Of a stretch of 11,677 nucleotides of DNA, positions 1 through 6,046 are shown one piece after another. The stretch is from Deltaproteobacteria bacterium. GTDB lineage: Bacteria > Myxococcota_A > UBA9160 > UBA4427. The stretch lies in the NCBI GenBank assembly GCA_011051925.1, contig DRKE01000282.1, positions 1 through 11,677 on the forward strand. Direction: 5' to 3'. The position numbers were made by a program, and so were the translations under genes. The notes under the pieces were generated by a model that saw only the letters and a program-made list of their open reading frames with translations, made no database searches and had not been told where the DNA came from. Every line of letters starts with the position of its first letter. The stretch's first letter is position 1.

Positions 1-216
1 GAGAACGCGCTGGAGATCCAGGGCATTGTTCGCAACCACCTCGCGGAGGCCTACGAGGCGAACAAGGACACGGCCCGGGCCATCACGGCGAGTCGCGAGT
101 CCCTCGGCTACTACGAGAAGCTCGCGAAGGCCGCCAGGGAGCGCGGAACCCCTCTGACCGAGCCCGATTGGGCCCGTGAAGCGGGGGAGCGGATCAAGCG
201 GCTCGAGTCCTCCTAG
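1..216 (+). CDS. C-terminal end of a helical, TPR-like protein (5' truncated)
   Basis: Frame 1 is open from the first base to a TAG at 214-216 and gives 71 residues of a protein whose start lies outside the window. The visible part is charged and apparently all-helical. A segment with small and aromatic residues (NHLAEAYEANKDTARAI, then SRESLGYYEKLAK) has the A/Y spacing of a tetratricopeptide repeat, with a final amphipathic helix ending RIKRLESS. Tetratricopeptide repeats usually act as protein-protein docking scaffolds. I cannot tell which TPR protein this is or what it binds. Codon use (strong G/C at third positions) matches the downstream genes, so the frame looks real. It is followed by about 240 bp without a convincing gene. 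Confidence 0.6.
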   Translation, partial: ENALEIQGIVRNHLAEAYEANKDTARAITASRESLGYYEKLAKAARERGTPLTEPDWAREAGERIKRLESS

Positions 217-318
217 GCCCCGCGTTCTCGCGTTCTTCCCGGCGCTCTCCTCTTCTCCTCTCGCAGCCGTTTCCCGCGTCCGCCCGTCCGGAATCCCCGC
301 GGGATCCGTGCCGGGACC

Positions 319-336
319 GGACCGCGGGCGCGGTCC
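319..336 (+). other. GC-rich stem-loop, possible weak terminator of the upstream gene
   Basis: GGACCGC (319-325) and GCGGTCC (330-336) form a perfect 7-bp stem around a GGGC tetraloop. It lies about 100 bp after the stop of the TPR-like gene. The downstream flank (CTCGTTCAAG) has no real T run, so if it ends transcription it would be inefficient or would act only by protecting the 3' end of the mRNA. Confidence 0.35.
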
Positions 337-447
337 CTCGTTCAAGAGTTCCTCTACGGGGGCCGATACGTTGGCCGGAGGGGATCGTGCGTCCGGACCG
401 GGCGACATCCTCCAACCGGCATCCGAGAACATGCCGGAACGGACCAT

Positions 448-453
448 GGAGGA
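448..453 (+). promoter_or_regulatory. Shine-Dalgarno site of the LysM gene
   Basis: GGAGGA lies 4 nt before the ATG at 458. It decides the start: this ATG is the one followed directly by a signal peptide. The in-frame ATGs just upstream (431 and 446) and the distant GTG at 176 lack a comparable site. Confidence 0.75.
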
Positions 454-457
454 ACAC

Positions 458-1912
458 ATGAGACGCAACCATCTCCTTTCCATCGTTTTTTCGGCACTGC
501 TCCTGCCGACGACCGGCTGGGCCGAGGAAGCCGTCGAGGTGCCTTCTGCGAATCCGGCAGGACCGGCGGCCACCGCATCGGCCGATGGGGCTGCCGAGAT
601 GACCTGGGACCAGTTCGATGATCCGGCGTTCGATCCCGGCTCCGCGCCGGCCCCGGTCGCGCCGGCTGAGGAAGCCGTCGCTTCGCAGGTCGATGGGGAT
701 CCCGTGGCGTCCCCGGAGTCGACGACGGCAGGATCCGTCTCGATCGCTTCCGGCGAAGATGCCACGACACAGGGCCCGACGGGGATCGTGCTCGGGCCGG
801 AAGGCATCGACGACCAGGGTCGCCGCGGACGGCTGCATACCGTGAGAACCGGGGACACGCTCTGGGATCTGGCGGCGGCCTATCTGGGCACGCCCTGGGT
901 CTGGCCCTCGGTCTGGATCGACAACGACGACATCGCCAACCCCCATCTCATCCGTCCGAACGACAAGATCTGGATCACGGCGAACGAGATGCGCGTCGTG
1001 ACCGACGCCGAGGCCGAGGCCTATGTCGGGTCGAACATGGCCGGATCCGACATGCCATCGGATTCCGATGGCATGGATGCGGTCGACCCGACGGAGACGG
1101 CATCGCCATCCGACCAGCCATTGGCGGCCTTCGACGACGAGCCGGAAGATCCGTCGGTCCTCGAAGCCTTTCCCGTCGCGGTGGTTGGACAGGAATCCGG
1201 GACGACGGAGCCGATGCGGCAGGTGACGATCAGCCGGCGGGATTCGATGGGCTTCGTCAGCGAGGAGGAGCTGGCCGGGGCCTCGAGCATCGTGGATGCC
1301 CCGACCGAACGGACCTATCTCGCAGAAGGGGACCGGATCGTTCTCGGAATGGGAGAAGGGGATGTCGAGGTCGGGGACCAGTTCACGATCTTCCGGGTCA
1401 TCGAAGAGGTTCGGGACATCGAGACCAACCGGATCCTGGGACATCATGTCGACGTGCTCGGCTGGGTCGAGGTCGAGGAACTGACCGGGGACACGTCCCT
1501 CGCCGAGATCCGCATGAGCTATTCCGAGATCCAGCGAGGCGCCCGCGTGATGCCGCGCAAGCGTCTTCCCGCACACGTGGCCGCACGCACGACACCGGAT
1601 GCGATCGAAGGGAAGATCGTCTTCCTGCCCGCGGAGCGGACGCTGATGGCGGACGGCGGCTACGTCTACCTGAATCGGGGCGAGTTCCACGGCATCGAGG
1701 TCGGAACCGAGCTCGAGGTCTTCGAGGCCGGCAGCATCGTCAACGATCGGCCTCGGCGAGTGGACGTCCGGACGCCCGATCATTCGGTGGCACGGCTGGT
1801 CGTGGTGGCCGTCGAAGCCGAAAGCTCGGTGGCGTTCGTGCTGGATTCGAAACGCGAACTCGCCGTGGGCGACGATGTCCGACCCCTGCTTCCGAAAATG
1901 GCCAGACGTTAG
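458..1912 (+). CDS. Secreted LysM-domain protein with two C-terminal beta-rich repeats
   Basis: The protein has 484 residues and is exported. It begins with a Sec signal peptide (MRRNHLL, a hydrophobic core, then cleavage after GWA near residue 22). Residues 23-120 are a low-complexity A/P/E/D/S linker. Residues 127-174 form one LysM domain, HTVRTGDTLWDLAAAYLG to PNDKIWIT, a fold that binds peptidoglycan glycan chains. An acidic linker follows. Residues about 286-371 and 385-484 are two beta-rich units with the phrases VEVGDQFTIFR and IEVGTELEVFE. This arrangement is familiar from deltaproteobacterial LysM proteins encoded beside dprA, but their role is not established. A periplasmic, wall-associated scaffold is the likely job. 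No hydrolase catalytic motif is seen. The gene is followed by an intrinsic terminator, so it is probably a separate transcription unit from dprA. A perfect 11-bp inverted repeat lies within the coding sequence at 1051-1075. Confidence 0.85.
   Translation: MRRNHLLSIVFSALLLPTTGWAEEAVEVPSANPAGPAATASADGAAEMTWDQFDDPAFDPGSAPAPVAPAEEAVASQVDGDPVASPESTTAGSVSIASGEDATTQGPTGIVLGPEGIDDQGRRGRLHTVRTGDTLWDLAAAYLGTPWVWPSVWIDNDDIANPHLIRPNDKIWITANEMRVVTDAEAEAYVGSNMAGSDMPSDSDGMDAVDPTETASPSDQPLAAFDDEPEDPSVLEAFPVAVVGQESGTTEPMRQVTISRRDSMGFVSEEELAGASSIVDAPTERTYLAEGDRIVLGMGEGDVEVGDQFTIFRVIEEVRDIETNRILGHHVDVLGWVEVEELTGDTSLAEIRMSYSEIQRGARVMPRKRLPAHVAARTTPDAIEGKIVFLPAERTLMADGGYVYLNRGEFHGIEVGTELEVFEAGSIVNDRPRRVDVRTPDHSVARLVVVAVEAESSVAFVLDSKRELAVGDDVRPLLPKMARR
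1051..1075. repeat. Perfect 11-bp inverted repeat inside the LysM gene
   Basis: CATGCCATCGG (1051-1061) and CCGATGGCATG (1065-1075) are exact reverse complements separated by ATT. In the mRNA this gives an 11-bp stem with a 3-nt loop; in DNA it is a near-perfect 25-bp palindrome. It falls in the acidic S/D/M-rich linker after the LysM domain, where protein sequence is little constrained. I saw no second copy in the window. Confidence 0.85.
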
Positions 1913-1943
1913 GTCATCGACGAGCGTCCGGAGACGGATGCAG

Positions 1944-1982
1944 ACGGGCCCACGCGATCGCCGCGCGGGCCCGTTTCGTTTT
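1944..1982 (+). terminator. Rho-independent terminator after the LysM gene
   Basis: Arms 1944-1956 and 1962-1974 pair over 8 bp (ACGGGCCC with GGGCCCGT), one A-C mismatch, then 4 more bp, closed by the 5-nt loop ATCGC. A T-rich tail, TTTCGTTTT, follows at 1974-1982. It starts 32 nt after the LysM stop codon. It is the clearest intrinsic terminator in the window and marks the boundary between the LysM gene and the dprA unit. Confidence 0.85.
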
Positions 1983-2082
1983 CGGGGGTGGGGACATGAC
2001 CCGACCCTGTGAACACCCGTCGACGCAGCTGCCGGAGAGCGGAATCGCTGCTTCACTCTGCGATCCCGACCGGGTCCCGAAG

Positions 2083-2114
2083 AAGGAGGACCGCCCCCGG
2101 GCGGCGAGCCGATG
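2083..2114 (+). promoter_or_regulatory. dprA ribosome-binding site: strong Shine-Dalgarno, hairpin, then ATG
   Basis: AAGGAGGA (2083-2090) is the best Shine-Dalgarno match in the window, but it lies 21 nt before the only in-frame start codon, ATG at 2112, which is normally too far. The sequence between is CCGCC (2091-2095), loop CCCG (2096-2099), GGCGG (2100-2104), a hairpin that begins right after the Shine-Dalgarno. If it folds, the effective spacing falls to 7 nt (2105-2111), close to ideal. No ATG, GTG or TTG lies between in the dprA frame. Confidence 0.55.
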
Positions 2115-3392
2115 GATGACGACCGGATGCACGACGGGAGGAGGGACGGCGAGGGGAAGGATCGGAAGGGGGGGACGGACCGGGCGGGGAAGGACCGCCC
2201 GGGGCGCGAGGGGAAGGACCGCGAGGGAGCGGACCCTGGTCGCATCGACGATGAACGGACGAATGCCCTGACGGGACTCGCGCCCACGGAAGCCCGGGAC
2301 TGGCTCGAATTGCAGCGGGTCTTCGCCTGGCATCCCCAGATCGTGGGCGACCCGATCCGGGCGGGGGTGTCGCCGCGCCGGATCCTGCGGGAGCGCTCCG
2401 CGCAGCCTCCTCTCATGCCGGCTTCCCGGGGGCTGGCGTCGACTGGTCGTGATTCCGGGCGCCAGGCGAGGCGGCTCGAAGAACTCGGCGTGCGCGTGCT
2501 CCCGCTGACGGATCTCGGATATCCGCGTTGCCTCGAGACCTTGACCGATGCGCCCCCCGTGCTGCTCGTCCGGGGCGGGTTTCCGATGCCCGGGTCCGAT
2601 GCCGCGATCGCGATCGTCGGGGCTCGGGCGGCGACGCAGTCGGCTCGTGCCATCGCCAGGCGACTGGCCAGGGAGCTGGCAGCCGCGGGCTTCGTCATCG
2701 TTTCGGGTCTGGCCCGGGGGATCGATGCCGAGGCCCATCGTGGCGCACTCGAGGCCGGGGGGCGGACCCTGGGCGTGCTGGCGTGCGGGCCCGATCGGAT
2801 CTATCCCCCGGAACACCGGAACCTGGCGGAAGAGATCATCCGGTCGGGCGCGATCCTGTCGGAGATGCCACCGGGGGTGCCACCGCGCCGCAGCCATTTT
2901 CCCCTCCGCAACCGCATCATCAGTGGACTCTGCCGGGCGGTCATCGTCGTCGAAGCACGGCGTCGGAGCGGCTCGCTGATCACCGTGCGCCATGCGCTCG
3001 AACAGGGCCGGGAGGTCTTCGTCGTTCCGGGGTCGGCGGAGGGTCCCTTCGCAGAGGGCAGCAACCGGCTGCTTCGCGACGGGGCGCGAGCGATCCTCTG
3101 CGCCGCCGACGCGATCGAGGATCTCGGCGGCAGGGCGGAGAATGCTGCCGGTCCGGCCTTCGCGCGGACCGATCCGCCGCTTCCTGCAGGCGATCGAGCG
3201 ACATCGGGCGAGGACTCCGACGCCGGGGCTCGGCTCCTCGAATGCCTGCGAAGGCGGCCGGCGACCCGGGATGCGCTCCTCATCCAGTCGGGATGGGATC
3301 CGGGTCGACTGGCGAGCGTGCTGCTGGAACTCGAACTCGCCGGCCGGATCGTGCTCGAGCGGGACGGGCGGTTCCACGCGACCTGGGAATGA
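2112..3392 (+). CDS. dprA: DprA/Smf DNA-processing protein
   Basis: DprA binds single-stranded DNA and loads RecA onto it. It protects and recombines DNA taken up during natural transformation and is also widespread in bacteria not known to be competent. The protein has 426 residues. Residues 1-44 are an unusual charged extension with three GKDR repeats. Residues about 50-110 are an N-terminal helical (SAM-like) region. Residues about 165-350 are the Rossmann-like core with GAR (170-172), SGLARGID (198-205), CGPDRIYPPEHRNL, and SHFPLRNRIISG around residue 262, all family hallmarks. Residues about 365-426 fit the C-terminal winged helix (DALLIQSGWDPGRLASVLLELELAGRI). ATG 2112 is the first start codon after the in-frame stop at 2010-2012. 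The extension is not part of the conserved family, and a weaker non-ATG start further in cannot be excluded. trmFO follows after 198 bp; topA, often found between them, is absent. Confidence 0.93.
   Translation: MDDDRMHDGRRDGEGKDRKGGTDRAGKDRPGREGKDREGADPGRIDDERTNALTGLAPTEARDWLELQRVFAWHPQIVGDPIRAGVSPRRILRERSAQPPLMPASRGLASTGRDSGRQARRLEELGVRVLPLTDLGYPRCLETLTDAPPVLLVRGGFPMPGSDAAIAIVGARAATQSARAIARRLARELAAAGFVIVSGLARGIDAEAHRGALEAGGRTLGVLACGPDRIYPPEHRNLAEEIIRSGAILSEMPPGVPPRRSHFPLRNRIISGLCRAVIVVEARRRSGSLITVRHALEQGREVFVVPGSAEGPFAEGSNRLLRDGARAILCAADAIEDLGGRAENAAGPAFARTDPPLPAGDRATSGEDSDAGARLLECLRRRPATRDALLIQSGWDPGRLASVLLELELAGRIVLERDGRFHATWE
2153..2220 (+). repeat. Three GGGGAAGGA repeats with a G-quadruplex motif at the 5' end of dprA
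   Basis: GGGGAAGGA followed by TC or CC occurs at 2153, 2186 and 2210. The spacings are 33 and 24, both multiples of three, so each copy encodes GKDR in the DprA N-terminus (residues 15-18, 26-29, 34-37). Within this block, 2168-2189 reads G7, a 7-nt spacer, G3, C, G4, which meets the standard four-G-run quadruplex pattern on the coding strand and therefore in the mRNA. Confidence 0.75.
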
Positions 3393-3590
3393 GGCCGCGG
3401 CGGGTCCCGGGCTGGGCTACCCTCCGCCAGGTCGAGCATTCCACAAGCCGACTCCCCCCGTCGCAGCTGGAATCGGTTCTCGGGTCCGTCCAAGGGTCGG
3501 ATTCGGCGTCGTCCTGTCGGTGTGGTCCCGGTCCATGCCGGGTCGGACGGCGGTCGGCGGGGTTCCGTGGATCGTGGGGAGGCGAACGAG
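3393..3590 (+). other. dprA-trmFO gap with no gene
   Basis: These 198 bp hold no convincing gene. The trmFO frame is open upstream to a GTG at 3522, but that extension (HAGSDGGRRGSVDRGEAN) is unlike any TrmFO start. An inverted pair, ATTCCA and TGGAAT about 23 nt apart near 3438-3474, is too short to interpret. No sigma70 or sigma54 promoter stands out. In related clusters the topoisomerase gene topA often occupies this place, so the gap may be a remnant or may carry a promoter for trmFO. Confidence 0.45.
3576..3582 (+). promoter_or_regulatory. Shine-Dalgarno site of trmFO
   Basis: GGGGAGG lies 8 nt before GTG 3591, which favours that codon as the start. A weaker GAGG at 3588-3591 lies 14 nt before the alternative ATG at 3606. 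Confidence 0.5.
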
Positions 3591-5003
3591 GTGGTGGATT
3601 CCGCGATGGATGCCAGGGAGAACGTCGTCGTGGTCGGCGCGGGCCTCGCCGGGACCGAGGCGGCCTGGCAGCTGGCCGAGCGGGACATCGACGTCGTGCT
3701 CTACGACATGAAGCCCGAGCGGAAATCCCCGGCTCATGCCTCTGATGATTTCGCCGAGCTGGTCTGCAGCAATTCCCTGCGAGCGGACTCCCTCGCCAAT
3801 GCGGTCGGCTTGTTGAAAGAAGAGATGCGTCAGCTGGGCTCCCTGATCCTTCGGGTGGCCGACCGCGTGGCCGTTCCGGCCGGCAAGGCGCTGGCGGTCG
3901 ATCGGGCCCGGTTCGCGGCCGGTGTGACCGAGGCCATCGAATCCCATCCCCGGATCGAGATCCGGCGCCAGCGCGTGACGAGGATTCCCGATGCACCGCT
4001 CGTCATCCTCGCGACGGGCCCCTTGACGGATTCCGAGCTGGCCGAGGATCTTTCGAAGACGCTCGGGGAGGATTGCCTCTACTTCTACGATGCGATCTCC
4101 CCCACGATCTACGCGGATTCGATCGACGAGTCGATCGTGTTCCGGGCTTCGCGCTACGAAGAGGAGGGGGGCGACTATCTGAACGTGCCCCTCTCGCGGA
4201 ACGAGTACGAGGATTTCGTCGATCGCCTGTTGCACGCGGAGACCGTTCCCCTCCATTCATTCGAGGCCGCGCTCTATTTCGAAGGCTGTCTTCCGATCGA
4301 GGAGATGGCGCGACGGGGTCGGGACACCCTGGCCTTCGGCCCGATGAAGCCCGTCGGGCTCGTCGATCCGCGAACGGGCAGGCGTCCCCATGCCGTCGTC
4401 CAGCTTCGACAGGAGGATCGGGACGGGACTCTCTGGAATCTCGTCGGATGCCAGACGAAATTGCGGGTGGGTGAGCAGAAGCGGCTCTTCCGGAAACTGC
4501 CGGGCCTGGGCGATGCCGTCTTCGCCCGATTCGGTTCGATCCATCGCAACACCTACGTCAACGCGCCTCTCCAGCTCGACGCTCGGCTCGAGCTGAAAAG
4601 GCGCCCGGGGGTCTATCTGGCCGGGCAGATGGCGGGGGTGGAGGGATACGTCGAGTCCGCCGCATTGGGTTTCCTCGCCGGCGTCGGCGTGGCACGCCGC
4701 GCGAAAGGCCTTCCCCACGAGGCGCCACCCCCCGAAACGGCCCATGGAGCGCTGCTTCGTCATCTGCAGAACGCGGATGCCAGGCATTTCCAACCGATGA
4801 ACGTGAACTACGGGCTCTTCCCACCGCTGGAGCAGGCCGTCGTCGAGGCGGCGCTGCTCGGCGCGAGCGGCGGGGGGACCCGGCGCGGTCGGCGGAGGAA
4901 GCTGCCCAAACGAGAGAAGAACGAGATGCTCGCGGCCCGGGCCCTCGATCGGCTGGCCGGCTATCGGGATCGCGTGCGGCCGAGCGGAGCGGGCATCCCG
5001 TGA
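3591..5003 (+). CDS. trmFO: TrmFO, folate-dependent tRNA (uracil-54-C5)-methyltransferase
   Basis: TrmFO makes m5U54 in the tRNA T-loop using methylenetetrahydrofolate as carbon donor and FAD/NAD(P)H as reductant, replacing the SAM-dependent TrmA. From GTG 3591 the protein has 470 residues; from ATG 3606, 465. Near the N-terminus is the FAD dinucleotide-binding motif VVGAGLAGTEAAW. Two cysteines important in characterised family members are present: LVCSNS (residue 59 from GTG, 54 from ATG) and FEGCLPIEEMA (233 or 228). A GidA-like C-terminal region ends in a basic stretch, RRGRRRKLPKREK. GTG 3591 is chosen for its Shine-Dalgarno; ATG 3606 is nearly as likely and gives cysteine numbering closer to Bacillus TrmFO. 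The stop overlaps the xerC start by 4 nt. Related GidA (MnmG) is excluded by length and by the cysteine motifs. Confidence 0.94.
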   Translation: MVDSAMDARENVVVVGAGLAGTEAAWQLAERDIDVVLYDMKPERKSPAHASDDFAELVCSNSLRADSLANAVGLLKEEMRQLGSLILRVADRVAVPAGKALAVDRARFAAGVTEAIESHPRIEIRRQRVTRIPDAPLVILATGPLTDSELAEDLSKTLGEDCLYFYDAISPTIYADSIDESIVFRASRYEEEGGDYLNVPLSRNEYEDFVDRLLHAETVPLHSFEAALYFEGCLPIEEMARRGRDTLAFGPMKPVGLVDPRTGRRPHAVVQLRQEDRDGTLWNLVGCQTKLRVGEQKRLFRKLPGLGDAVFARFGSIHRNTYVNAPLQLDARLELKRRPGVYLAGQMAGVEGYVESAALGFLAGVGVARRAKGLPHEAPPPETAHGALLRHLQNADARHFQPMNVNYGLFPPLEQAVVEAALLGASGGGTRRGRRRKLPKREKNEMLAARALDRLAGYRDRVRPSGAGIP

Positions 5004-6046
5004 GGCGTCCACTGAACTGGACCCGGGCGATCGAGGATTTCGGTCGGTACCTGTCCGTCGAGCGTGCGCTCTCGCCCCATACCCGGCGGGCCTACGAATC
5101 CGATGTCCGTCAGCTGACCGTTCATCTCGGCGCCGGCATCCTTCCGGAGGACGTGGACCCGGATCGCGTTCGGGCCTGGCTTGCGAGTCTCCATCGCCGG
5201 AGGAGTCCCGCGACGCTGGGCCGAAAGCTCGCTTCCGTCCGTTCGTTTTTTCGCTGGCTGGTGCGCGAGGGGGTGGTCGACGAAGATCCGACCGCGGGAT
5301 TGCCCATGCCGAAGCTCGAGAAGCGACTGCCTCGGCCGCTGTCGGTCGACGATTGCGAACAGCTGATCACCCGGGATCGACCCGTCGCGCGTCAGGCCGC
5401 GCCCGAGGGAGGAGACCGGGATCGACGACGGAAATGGATGACTCTGCGCGATCGGGCCCTCGTCGAGCTGCTCTACGGAACGGGGATCCGCATCGGCGAA
5501 CTCGTCGCGCTCGATGTCCGGGATCTCGAGCTGCGCGCCCGTGAGATCCGCGTGATGGGGAAGGGGGGCAAGGAGCGGATCGTGCCGATTCCCGAGCAGG
5601 CCCGTCTGGCGCTCGAGGCGTGGCTGGCGGTCCGGAGACAGGCCGGCGTGATGAGCGAGCCGCTCTTCATCTCGCTTCGCGCACGAAGGGAGTCCGGGCC
5701 CCGACGACTGGCCGCCCGCGAGGCCCGGCGGATCCTGGACGAGCGGGCGCGGCGGGCGGACCTCGACCAGCATGTCCATCCCCACCGTCTCCGACACAGC
5801 TATGCGACCCACCTGCTCGACATGGGGGCCGATCTACGCGAGATCCAGGAGCTTCTCGGTCATGCCAGTCTCTCGACGACACAGAAATACACGGCCGTCT
5901 CCATCGAACACCTCCGGGACGTCTATGATCAGGCCCATCCGCGCGCGGGGCCGGGTTCGGAGGATCGGATCCGTGGCGAGAGGGGATCGAGGGCGATGTC
6001 CGGCCCGAAACGGAAGGGCGGAAAGGGAATGGCGAGCGGGAAATGA
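5000..6046 (+). CDS. xerC: Tyrosine recombinase XerC
   Basis: XerC acts with XerD at the dif site to resolve chromosome dimers before division. The 348-residue protein has an N-terminal SAM-like core-binding domain (residues about 8-100: FGRYLSVERALSPHTRRAYESD) and a catalytic domain with the full set of active residues: R164 (GTGIRIGEL), K188 (MGKGGKERIVPIP), H262 and R265 (HPHRLRHSYATH), H288 (LLGHASLSTTQ) and nucleophile Y297 (QKYTAV). The ending VYDQAHPRA is typical of XerC rather than XerD. It is longer than the usual ~300 residues because of a charged insertion near residues 128-150 and a basic tail of about 32 residues after AHPRA. The GTG start sits in a GTGA overlap with trmFO, and the stop overlaps hslV by ATGA, so translation is probably coupled. 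No mobile element is nearby, so a phage integrase is unlikely. Confidence 0.93.
   Translation: MRRPLNWTRAIEDFGRYLSVERALSPHTRRAYESDVRQLTVHLGAGILPEDVDPDRVRAWLASLHRRRSPATLGRKLASVRSFFRWLVREGVVDEDPTAGLPMPKLEKRLPRPLSVDDCEQLITRDRPVARQAAPEGGDRDRRRKWMTLRDRALVELLYGTGIRIGELVALDVRDLELRAREIRVMGKGGKERIVPIPEQARLALEAWLAVRRQAGVMSEPLFISLRARRESGPRRLAAREARRILDERARRADLDQHVHPHRLRHSYATHLLDMGADLREIQELLGHASLSTTQKYTAVSIEHLRDVYDQAHPRAGPGSEDRIRGERGSRAMSGPKRKGGKGMASGK

Larger units (their letters stand above)
217..457. other. Intergenic region, pyrimidine-rich then GC hairpin
   Basis: This 241-bp stretch separates the truncated TPR-like gene from the LysM gene. Its first half is a C/T-rich tract (about 225-295) with almost no purine runs. 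The second half contains a GC hairpin (319-336). The LysM reading frame is open upstream to a GTG at 176, but the translation here is a P/S/R/G-rich sequence with no domain and would overlap the upstream gene, so I treat it as non-coding. A promoter for the LysM gene is expected here. The best sigma70-like pair I can find (TTCAAG at 341-346, GATACG at 365-370, 18-bp spacer) matches consensus at only three of six positions in each box, so I do not call it. Confidence 0.5.

Noticed and set aside
341..370. Sigma70-like promoter (TTCAAG, 18 bp, GATACG)
   Set aside because: Each box matches consensus at only three of six positions; chance matches of this quality are common.
176..457. Upstream extension of the LysM gene to GTG 176
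   Set aside because: It would overlap the TPR-like gene, adds 94 low-complexity residues before an obvious signal peptide, and lacks a Shine-Dalgarno site, unlike ATG 458.
1996..2271. 91-residue ORF overlapping the dprA start
   Set aside because: R/G/T-rich product without a domain; most of it overlaps the repeat block of dprA in another frame.
194..2698. Very long minus-strand open frame (834 codons) opposite the LysM gene and the start of dprA
   Set aside because: It is a mirror of high-GC codon use on the + strand. The product is low-complexity R/G/P/H with no domain, and it crosses the terminator and two clear genes.
1914..3377. Minus-strand open frame (487 codons) opposite dprA
   Set aside because: It covers almost exactly the DprA gene and reads as a shadow, with no domain.
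3522..3590. TrmFO start at GTG 3522
   Set aside because: The added residues match no TrmFO N-terminus, and a good Shine-Dalgarno supports GTG 3591.
5000..6046. Tyrosine recombinase as an integrase of a mobile element
   Set aside because: It has XerC-type ends and sits in a conserved housekeeping order, with no attachment repeats, tRNA or phage genes nearby.
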